From: an uncultured beta proteobacterium
Lineage (GTDB): Bacteria > Pseudomonadota > Gammaproteobacteria > Burkholderiales > Burkholderiaceae_C
Direction: 5' to 3'
Assembly (NCBI GenBank): GCA_903928325.1
Contig: CAIYQF010000489.1
Coordinates: 1-5,343, forward strand
Length of the DNA stretch: 5,343 nucleotides
The notes below the pieces were generated by a model. That model saw only the letters and a program-made list of their open reading frames with translations, searched no databases and was not told the origin of the DNA. Made by a program: the position numbers and the translations under genes. This document shows positions 1 to 4,475 of the stretch, piece after piece; position 1 is the first letter of the stretch, and each line of letters starts with the position of its first letter.

Positions 1-252
1 AAACTGCCCGGAGATGTTCTCCCGCACCACAGCTTTGAACAACTCTTCTTTGCTGGCGAAGTACAAAAACAGCGTCCCTTTGGAAACCCCGGCCAGGCGG
101 GCGACTTCTTCGGCCTTGGTGGCGGCAAAGCCTTTTTCCACAAATAGCGTCAAGGCTGCTTGCAGCAATTCGCGCGGGCGTGACTCTTTGCGCCGCTCGC
201 GCTTCAGGGGCGCAGGGCAGACCAGGTCGCGCAGGGTTTGGTGAATATCCAT
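1..252 (-). CDS. TetR/AcrR-family transcriptional repressor, N-terminal part (cut by window edge)
   Basis: Eighty-four codons read from the ATG at 252 leftwards to the window edge with no stop, so the C-terminal ligand-binding part is missing. After a basic N-terminal tail, residues about 26-72 form a classical TetR DNA-binding domain: ARELLQAAL-like first helix (here RELLQAALTLF), EKGFAATKAEEVARLAGVS as helix-turn-helix, then KGTLFLYFASKEELF, the family hallmark. TetR proteins are dimeric cytoplasmic repressors released by a small ligand; which ligand cannot be said from this end. The start is secure on one side: an in-frame TAA lies two codons upstream (256-258). There is no clear Shine-Dalgarno sequence. 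The gene is divergent from msrA across a 136-base gap that holds a promoter candidate and an operator-like repeat, suggesting autoregulation. Family assignment is confident; target genes are unknown and may lie left of the window, often efflux genes in such cases. Confidence 0.93.
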   Translation of the reverse strand, partial: MDIHQTLRDLVCPAPLKRERRKESRPRELLQAALTLFVEKGFAATKAEEVARLAGVSKGTLFLYFASKEELFKAVVRENISGQF

Positions 253-257
253 TTTTT

Positions 258-275
258 ACTGACTCGTAGGTTAGT
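258..275. promoter_or_regulatory. Operator-like inverted repeat upstream of the tetR-type gene
   Basis: The 18-bp sequence ACTGACTCGTAGGTTAGT is an imperfect palindrome: ACTnAC and GTnAGT arms pair around a 6-base centre. TetR-family operators are commonly palindromes of this size with ACTnAC-type arms. It ends 5 bases before the ATG at 252 and covers the predicted transcription start of the same gene, so bound repressor would block transcription. It is about 110 bases upstream of msrA, so control of the divergent block is possible but less obvious. Confidence 0.5.
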
Positions 276-305
276 AGTGTAGTCTGCTTGCGAGCGTGGC
301 GTCAA
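276..305 (-). promoter_or_regulatory. Candidate sigma-70 promoter of the tetR-type gene
   Basis: On the minus strand, TTGACG (300-305) is followed after 18 bases by TACACT (276-281), a five-of-six -35 and a four-of-six -10 match. The expected transcription start, about 7 bases further on, would fall near position 269, inside the inverted repeat at 258-275. This arrangement is what an autorepressed TetR gene would show. The call rests on sequence matching only. Confidence 0.45.
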
Positions 306-330
306 GGTGGCGCGCTGCTTTACCTGGTGT

Positions 331-351
331 CAACATAATCCACTTATGCTG
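331..351. promoter_or_regulatory. Inverted repeat upstream of msrA, possible operator
   Basis: Two 8-base arms, CAACATAA (331-338) and TTATGCTG (344-351), are complementary at seven of eight positions and flank 5 bases. The right arm contains TATGCT (345-350), a possible -10 element, but no good -35 lies 16-18 bases upstream of it. A palindrome overlapping the promoter region of msrA could be a repressor site. It does not clearly match a Zur or Fur box that I know, and no regulator can be named. Confidence 0.3.
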
Positions 352-388
352 TGTTTTGATACGGTTTTGAATAAGGAAACGTAACCCC

Positions 389-931
389 ATGACCCCCCCG
401 AACCAAACCATTGTGCTGGGCGCCGGTTGCTTTTGGTGCACTGAATCGGTGTACCTTCAGGTGCGCGGCGTGCTGGCCGTTGAGTCAGGCTACTGCAATG
501 GCCACACACCCGCACCGACGTACTCCCAAGTAAGCAGCGGTCACAGTGGCCACAACGAAGTGGTGCGGCTGGAGTTTGATCCGACGCACATCAGCATGCG
601 AGAAGTGCTTGAAATATTTTTCCTGATCCACGACCCCACCACCCTCAACCGCCAGGGCCACGACGTAGGCACCCAGTACCGCAGCGGCATTTATTGCACC
701 ACGGCCAGCCAGCTGGCTGATGCCAACGCCTTCATCGCCGTTCTGGTAGACCAAGCCGTCTACGCCGATCCGGTCGTCACCGAGGTGCAGATGCTGTCGA
801 ACTATGGGCGCGCCGAGGAATACCACCAAAACTACTTTGCCAAAAACCCCTCCCAGGCTTACTGCGTGGCGGTGGCTGCACCCAAAGTGGCCAAGTTCCG
901 CAAGACCTTTGCACGCCTGGCGAAAGCCTGA
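389..931 (+). CDS. msrA: Peptide-methionine (S)-S-oxide reductase MsrA
   Basis: A 180-residue protein of normal length for single-domain MsrA, which reduces the S-epimer of methionine sulfoxide in free methionine and proteins, using thioredoxin to regenerate. GCFWCTE at 13-19 carries the nucleophilic Cys14. The substrate-site residues of the family are visible: Tyr45 in PTY, Glu57 in GHNEVV, and Asp92 with Tyr97 in DVGTQYRS. The resolving cysteine is probably Cys159 in NPSQAYC. Oddities: GYCNG at 34-38 has Cys36 where many homologues have Ala, and Ser49 stands where many have Cys (EVCSG). AAGGAA at 373-378 is a good ribosome binding site 10 bases from the ATG, which supports the start. No signal peptide is seen, so it should act in the cytoplasm. 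The ABC ATPase gene starts 19 bases after the stop, so msrA probably leads the operon. Confidence 0.97.
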   Translation: MTPPNQTIVLGAGCFWCTESVYLQVRGVLAVESGYCNGHTPAPTYSQVSSGHSGHNEVVRLEFDPTHISMREVLEIFFLIHDPTTLNRQGHDVGTQYRSGIYCTTASQLADANAFIAVLVDQAVYADPVVTEVQMLSNYGRAEEYHQNYFAKNPSQAYCVAVAAPKVAKFRKTFARLAKA

Positions 932-954
932 TGCAAGCGGGCGTGCAACCATGA
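931..954 (+). other. Seven-codon mini-ORF bridging msrA and the ABC ATPase gene
   Basis: The msrA stop overlaps an ATG (TGATG, 929-933). Reading from that ATG gives seven codons (M-Q-A-G-V-Q-P) and a TGA at 952-954, which overlaps the ATPase start at 951 as ATGA. A ribosome finishing msrA could restart, translate seven codons and reinitiate on the ATPase gene. The ATPase start lacks a strong Shine-Dalgarno sequence, which fits such coupling, but a chance ORF this short is quite likely. Confidence 0.25.
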
Positions 955-1640
955 TTGACGCAAAGAACCTGCAGTTTGCCTACGGCGGCGGCGCAGCGCT
1001 GCAGTTCCCGGACGTGTACCTGCCCCAAGGCGGCGTGTTGTTGCTCAGTGGCCCCTCGGGCAGTGGTAAATCGACCTGGCTGGCGCTGGTGGCGGGCCTG
1101 ATGGCGCCCAGCACGGGCAACTTGCAGGTGGCGGCGCAGGCGCTGGGGGCCATGGGTTCGCTCAAAACCGACGCATGGCGCGCGCAAACCATCGGCTTTT
1201 TGCCCCAAAAACTGCATTTGAGTTCCGCCCTGACCGTGCGTGAAAACTTGGCATTGGCGTTTTGGGCTGCCGGTCGGGCGCACGACGGAGCACGCATCGT
1301 GGCCGCGCTGGACGACTTGGGCGTTGGCGATCTGGCGCAGCGCTTGCCCGCGCAGCTTTCCGGGGGGCAGGCGCAGCGGGTTGCGCTGGCGCGCGCCGTG
1401 CTGATGCAGCCGCGCGTGCTGCTGGCCGATGAACCCACGGCCAGCTTGGACGACGCGGCAGCACAAGACGCGCTCAACGTACTCTGGGCTAGCGCGCAGC
1501 GTCTGGGCGCAAGCTTGGTGCTGGCCACCCACGACGCCCGCGTTGCGCCCCTGCTGGAGCGTGCATTGGCACACAAGGGCTTGGCGCCGCTGCAGCGTCT
1601 GCACTTGTCTGCGAGCCAGTGCCCAGGTCGCACGCCATGA
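951..1640 (+). CDS. ABC transporter ATP-binding protein (LolD/MacB-like class, DUF3299-linked zinc-type locus)
   Basis: A 229-residue nucleotide-binding subunit that would power the membrane partner encoded next. All catalytic elements are intact: Walker A GPSGSGKST at 34-42, Q-loop glutamine 86 in FLPQ, signature LSGGQ at 136-140, Walker B VLLADEP at 156-162, D-loop SLDD at 165-168 and H-loop His194 in ATHD. This is the compact architecture of LolD/MacB-class ATPases, which usually drive mechanotransmission through FtsX-like permeases rather than classical import. The frame stays open upstream to 804 inside msrA, but homology begins with the IDAKNLQFAYG strand, so the ATG at 951 was chosen. 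The stop overlaps the permease start (ATGA, 1637-1640), pointing to translational coupling and a stable pair. Related ATPases beside DUF3299 genes belong, from memory, to Zur-regulated zinc loci (ZrgABCDE, PA4063-PA4066); the substrate here is inferred. Confidence 0.92.
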   Translation: MIDAKNLQFAYGGGAALQFPDVYLPQGGVLLLSGPSGSGKSTWLALVAGLMAPSTGNLQVAAQALGAMGSLKTDAWRAQTIGFLPQKLHLSSALTVRENLALAFWAAGRAHDGARIVAALDDLGVGDLAQRLPAQLSGGQAQRVALARAVLMQPRVLLADEPTASLDDAAAQDALNVLWASAQRLGASLVLATHDARVAPLLERALAHKGLAPLQRLHLSASQCPGRTP

Positions 1641-2839
1641 GCACGCTGCGCTTTGCCTGGAGTTACCTGTGGGCGCGGCCTCTGGCCGCAACGCTCAATG
1701 TGGTCTTGCTCAGCCTGGGGCTCGCGTCGATCACGTTTTTGCTGCTGGTGGCCCAGCGCGTGGAGGCCGCGTTTGACCGCGACTTGGCCGGGATCGACGT
1801 GGTGGTCGGTGCCAAAGGCAGCCCCATGCAGCTCATCTTGTCTGGCGTCTTGCACCTTGATGTGCCCCCGGGCAACGTCCCGCTGGAGGCGGTGCAGGCG
1901 CTGAAAAAGAACCCCCTGGTGGCCCAGGTGATACCGGTGAGCCTGGGGGACAATTTTCAGGGCTACCGAATCGTGGGCACGTCCACCGACTACGTTGCGC
2001 TCTACCAGGGGGCGCTGACCCACGGCAAGTTGTGGGATGCGCCCATGCAGGTGGTGGTCGGCGCGACGGTGGCGCGCAAACTGGGTCTGCAACTAGGGCA
2101 GCGATTTGTGGGCTCGCACGGGCTGGGTGCCGGTGGCCACAGCCATGGTGACAGCGCCTACCAGGTCGTCGGCTTACTTGCGGCCACGGGCGGTGTGCTG
2201 GACCGCCTGATCCTGACCGACACCGCTTCGGTGTGGAAGGTGCATGAGGACTACACCGCCGTAGACGCCGAAGATCGCCAGGTGATGGAGGCCGAACGCG
2301 AAGTCACCATGGCGCTGGTGCGCTACAAAAGTCCCCTGGCCGCCATGAGTTTCCCCCGCTGGGTGAACACCGCCACCGAGATGCAGGCTGCGGCGCCCGC
2401 GCTGGAGGTTACACGCCTGCTGCACATGCTGGGTTTGGGCGTCGATGTGTTGCGCGCGTTTGCCGGCATGTTGCTGCTCACGGCCGGCTTGAGCGTGTTT
2501 ATTGCGCTGTGGAACGCCGTGCGCGAGCGCCGGGGCGACCTGGCCCTGCTGCGCATGCTGGGTGCGCCACCGGGGCGTATCGCTGCGCTGCTGCTGACCG
2601 AGGCGCTGTGGCTGGGTTTTGTTTCTGCCCTGGTGGGGCTGGCGCTGGGCCAGGTCTTTGTGCTGGCGCTGGGCTGGATGCTGGGGTTGGACCAGTCGCT
2701 GTTGCTCGCGGGTGCGGTGTGGCCGCTTGAGTTGCTGTGGGTGCCCGCGTTGGCGCTGGGTGTGTCCTTGGGCGCGGCCTTGTTGCCCGCACTGGGTGCG
2801 TACCGTTCGGATGTTCTTCAACTGCTTCAATCACGGTGA
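1637..2839 (+). CDS. FtsX/MacB-type ABC transporter permease with His-rich periplasmic loop
   Basis: A 400-residue inner-membrane protein with the four-helix MacB/FtsX topology. One membrane segment lies near residues 18-40, then a large periplasmic domain (about 41-268), then three segments near 270-293, 315-348 and 365-388 that form the FtsX core. Between segments two and three, WNAVRERRGDLALLRMLGAPPGRI (293-316 region) is the cytoplasmic coupling region typical of the family. The periplasmic part contains DVVVGAKGSPMQLILSGVLHLD (54-75 region) and GSHGLGAGGHSHGD (159-172), with His161, His168 and His170 clustered, a plausible metal-binding loop. I chose the ATG at 1637, overlapping the ATPase stop, over an in-frame ATG at 1619, because residues from STLRFAWSYLW onward look like the natural N-terminus. 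It ends 4 bases before the next gene. By likeness to permeases beside DUF3299 genes, a role in zinc or envelope metalloprotein handling is inferred; lipoprotein or peptide handling remains possible. Confidence 0.88.
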   Translation: MSTLRFAWSYLWARPLAATLNVVLLSLGLASITFLLLVAQRVEAAFDRDLAGIDVVVGAKGSPMQLILSGVLHLDVPPGNVPLEAVQALKKNPLVAQVIPVSLGDNFQGYRIVGTSTDYVALYQGALTHGKLWDAPMQVVVGATVARKLGLQLGQRFVGSHGLGAGGHSHGDSAYQVVGLLAATGGVLDRLILTDTASVWKVHEDYTAVDAEDRQVMEAEREVTMALVRYKSPLAAMSFPRWVNTATEMQAAAPALEVTRLLHMLGLGVDVLRAFAGMLLLTAGLSVFIALWNAVRERRGDLALLRMLGAPPGRIAALLLTEALWLGFVSALVGLALGQVFVLALGWMLGLDQSLLLAGAVWPLELLWVPALALGVSLGAALLPALGAYRSDVLQLLQSR

Positions 2840-2843
2840 AACT

Positions 2844-3092
2844 ATGAAAAAATACGTTCTAGTGCTTTGCGTGCTGGTCCTTGGGTCTGCCATGGTATTT
2901 GCCGCCGACAAGCCGGCTGATAAAGAGCTCCAAGGCGACATTGCGCGCCACCGTGCCATTGCAGCAGCCCACGAAGGCGCGGCCAAGTGCCTGGAGTCCG
3001 GTAAAAAGGACGAGGAGTGTGAAAAACAACTCGAGGTCGCTTGCAAGGGCCTGGCCATCGGTAAATTTTGTGGAATGAAACACCAACACTGA
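2844..3092 (+). CDS. Small secreted Cys/His protein of unknown function
   Basis: An 82-residue product that I do not recognise as a named family. Residues 1-20 are a clear Sec signal peptide (MKK, then a hydrophobic stretch, then AMVFA before ADKP). The predicted mature part of about 62 residues is charged and probably helical, with Cys49, Cys59, Cys67 and Cys76 spaced C-x9-C-x7-C-x8-C, and histidines at 36, 43, 80 and 82. It ends FCGMKHQH. Two readings fit: a disulfide-stapled helical hairpin, or a Cys/His metal-binding protein; the thioether of Met78 and the terminal His residues favour a soft or borderline metal. GGTGA at 2835-2839 serves as ribosome binding site and overlaps the permease stop, and only 4 bases separate the genes. 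DUF3299 follows after 12 bases. It sits where zinc-type relatives of this locus would carry a periplasmic metal-binding DUF2796 protein, so a similar job is inferred. Confidence 0.85.
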   Translation: MKKYVLVLCVLVLGSAMVFAADKPADKELQGDIARHRAIAAAHEGAAKCLESGKKDEECEKQLEVACKGLAIGKFCGMKHQH

Positions 3093-3104
3093 AAGACCCA
3101 CCGT

Positions 3105-3644
3105 ATGACACGTTCGCACCACACCCATGAAACCCCTGCCCTGGGGTCGGCCTGGTTCAGGGCAGGGGTTTTGCTTGCAGCGCTGGGCGCGCAAATGGCA
3201 GTCGCCCAAACGCAGCTCAGTTCGCCCTTGGGCAGCGGCGCTGGCGTACACAGCCCCAACAGCCCGATCGCACCTCTGGTCGAGCGTGCCGACGTGTTGC
3301 CCTGGTCCTTGTTAACAGAAGTGAAATCAAAGACCGTTAAAAACCGTATCTTGCCGGTGTACGGCCCTGAAATTACGGCCCTGAACCAAAAGAGCCAGCG
3401 TGTGCAAGGCTTCATGATGCCGCTGGACCCGGGTGAGAAGCAAAAACACTTTTTGGTCAGCTCGGTGCCTTTAACCTGTGCGTTTTGTCTGCCCGGCGGG
3501 CCGGAGAGCATGGTGGAGGTAACGACCAAAACACCGGTCAAATACTCCCTGGAGCCGGTGGTTGTGGAGGGTAAATTTTCGGTCTTGGCCGACGACCCCT
3601 ATGGCATGTACTACCGCATGACCGAGGCGGTGGCCGTCAAATAG
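3105..3644 (+). CDS. Secreted DUF3299-domain protein
   Basis: A 179-residue precursor whose body matches DUF3299 from memory: QGFMMPLD at 101-108, FLVSS at 116-120, TCAFCLPGGPESMVEV at 124-139 with a Cys125-x2-Cys128 pair, then VEGKFSV and GMYYRM near the C-terminus. The exact function of DUF3299 is not established to my knowledge; members occur in zinc-starvation operons with this type of ABC pair, which points to periplasmic metal chaperoning or assembly. Residues about 19-34 (Arg19, then GVLLAALGAQMAVA) form a signal peptide, with likely cleavage after Ala34. The N-terminal extension before it contains HHTH and is unusually long. No good Shine-Dalgarno sequence precedes the ATG at 3105. 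A terminator-like hairpin (3130-3171) lies within the signal-peptide codons, so the true start could be later, but a later start would lose Arg19 and most of the export signal. The gene is convergent with pdxH. Confidence 0.87.
   Translation: MTRSHHTHETPALGSAWFRAGVLLAALGAQMAVAQTQLSSPLGSGAGVHSPNSPIAPLVERADVLPWSLLTEVKSKTVKNRILPVYGPEITALNQKSQRVQGFMMPLDPGEKQKHFLVSSVPLTCAFCLPGGPESMVEVTTKTPVKYSLEPVVVEGKFSVLADDPYGMYYRMTEAVAVK
3130..3171 (+). terminator. Terminator-like hairpin inside the DUF3299 signal-peptide codons
   Basis: AAACCCCTGCCCTG (3130-3143) and CAGGGCAGGGGTTT (3158-3171) are perfect 14-bp inverted copies around a 14-base loop. The right arm continues into TTTTGCTT. It has the A-tract, GC-stem, T-tract plan of many Burkholderiales intrinsic terminators, though the T-run is short and broken by GC. 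It begins 38 bases after the stop of the small Cys/His gene and lies at codons 9-23 of the DUF3299 gene. Partial termination, or mRNA 3'-end protection for the upstream genes, is the likely effect. Confidence 0.5.
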
Positions 3645-3672
3645 GCCAAAACGCCGCAGATTCAAGTGAAAG

Positions 3673-4323
3673 TTAGGGGGCCAAGCGCTCGCGCAACCAA
3701 TGCCCATCAAGCAGGCGGTAACGCAGCCGGTCGTGCAAGCGGCTTTTGCGCCCTTGCCAAAACTCCCAGCTATCGGGCTCCAGGCGGTATCCGCCCCAGT
3801 GCGGTGGGCGTGGCGGGTTCAGCAGGAACTGCGCCGCGTATTTGGCCGCGTTGGCCACCAGAGCGCCGCGCCCGGCAATCACTTCGCTTTGCGGTGAGGC
3901 CCAGGCGCCTATGCGCGAGTCCAGCGGGCGGCTGTGGAAATAGGCGTCTGCCTCGGCATCGCTGACTTTTGTGACCCGGCCTTCCATGCGCACCACGCGC
4001 TCCAACTCCACCCAGTGAAACTGCAGCGCTGCAAACGGGTTGCCGGCCAGTTGTTGGCCTTTGCGGCTGTCAAAGTTTGTGTACCAGACGATGCCTTGGG
4101 CGTCGTATCCTTTAATTAAAACCACGCGCGTTGAAGGCCGCAACCCGCTGCCCACGGTGGCCAGTGTCATGGCGTTGGGTTCGGGCACCTCGGCGGCAAT
4201 GGCCTCGTCCAACCACTGCGCAAACTGGTCCAGCGGGAGCGCGTGCGAAGCTGCTTCGTTGAGCTCAGCGCGCTCATAGCTTTTGCGCAGGTCGGCGATG
4301 GAAGGGGTACGGGTAGACGCCAT
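3673..4323 (-). CDS. pdxH: Pyridoxine/pyridoxamine 5'-phosphate oxidase
   Basis: A 216-residue FMN enzyme of usual family length that oxidises pyridoxine or pyridoxamine 5'-phosphate to pyridoxal 5'-phosphate in the cytoplasm, completing de novo synthesis and salvage of vitamin B6. The N-terminus IADLRKSYERAEL (9-21), the FMN-site strands RVVLIKG (66-72) and YTNFDSRKG (81-89), QFHWVELERVVRMEG (101-115), and SRPLDSRIGAWAS (131-143) are all present. The C-terminal family signature WEFWQGRKSRLHDR runs from 186 to 199, and the protein ends in ERLAP. The frame is open to a TTG at 4386, but the ATG at 4323 places IADLRKSYERAEL at its normal distance from the N-terminus. There is no obvious Shine-Dalgarno sequence. 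Its stop lies 28 bases from the DUF3299 stop with no bidirectional terminator visible. It is divergent from edd and functionally unrelated to either neighbour. Confidence 0.97.
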   Translation of the reverse strand: MASTRTPSIADLRKSYERAELNEAASHALPLDQFAQWLDEAIAAEVPEPNAMTLATVGSGLRPSTRVVLIKGYDAQGIVWYTNFDSRKGQQLAGNPFAALQFHWVELERVVRMEGRVTKVSDAEADAYFHSRPLDSRIGAWASPQSEVIAGRGALVANAAKYAAQFLLNPPRPPHWGGYRLEPDSWEFWQGRKSRLHDRLRYRLLDGHWLRERLAP

Positions 4324-4400
4324 GCGGTCGATGATAGCTTCGTACCCACTTCGTAACTTTTGGTTTCCCACGGGCGATGTTTCCAAGTTACCATCCGACG

Positions 4401-4415
4401 TGTAACTTTGTTACA
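4401..4415. promoter_or_regulatory. HexR-like operator upstream of edd
   Basis: TGTAACTTTGTTACA has perfect 6-base arms TGTAAC and GTTACA around TTT. It keeps the TGTA and TACA ends and the three-base A/T centre of the HexR consensus as I recall it (TGTARTWWWAYTACA); the consensus has R-T and A-Y where this site has A-C and G-T. HexR is an RpiR-family regulator that senses 2-keto-3-deoxy-6-phosphogluconate and commonly controls edd and zwf. The site lies 60 bases before the edd start and 77 before that of pdxH, within the shared gap. The link to edd makes the assignment attractive; the regulator gene is not in the window. Confidence 0.55.
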
Positions 4416-4475
4416 TCTTCGATTGATCCCCGCTTGAAACGTCCTGCCTACCCAAGGCCCTACCTGGTCAAAGCC

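Noticed and set aside
253..388. Zur or Fur box in front of the msrA-ABC-DUF3299 block
   Set aside because: Expected because of the zinc-type gene content, but no convincing match to a known Zur or Fur consensus was seen; only the unassigned palindrome at 331-351 was kept.
804..950. Upstream extension of the ATPase gene into msrA
   Set aside because: The 49 extra codons overlap the conserved end of msrA in another frame and match no ATPase N-terminus; the ATG at 951 fits the family.
777..1691. Minus-strand open frame (304 codons) opposite msrA and the ATPase gene
   Set aside because: No recognisable domain, Arg/Gln-rich composition, and full overlap with well-supported plus-strand genes.
980..2092. 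Long minus-strand open frame (370 codons) opposite the ABC genes
   Set aside because: It lies opposite an ATPase with every catalytic motif and a recognisable permease. Its translation is low-complexity, rich in Arg, Ala, His and Gln, as expected for a shadow frame in GC-rich DNA.
2619..2843. Upstream extension of the small Cys/His gene into the permease gene
   Set aside because: The extension is a Trp/Cys/Arg-rich shadow of the permease. The ATG at 2844 starts a textbook signal peptide behind a ribosome binding site.
2844..2903. Lipoprotein signal at Cys9 of the small Cys/His protein
   Set aside because: Cys9 lies within the hydrophobic core, is preceded by Leu rather than Gly or Ala, and leaves too short a signal; ordinary cleavage near Ala20 fits better.
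3645..3672. Bidirectional terminator between the DUF3299 gene and pdxH
   Set aside because: The 28-base gap contains no stem with a T-run on either strand, so no terminator is claimed there.
4324..4386. TTG start extending pdxH by 21 residues, and TATCAT (4331-4336, minus strand) as -10 of a leaderless pdxH mRNA
   Set aside because: The extra residues do not resemble PdxH N-termini and the ATG at 4323 gives normal length. The TATCAT lacks any acceptable -35 at proper distance.
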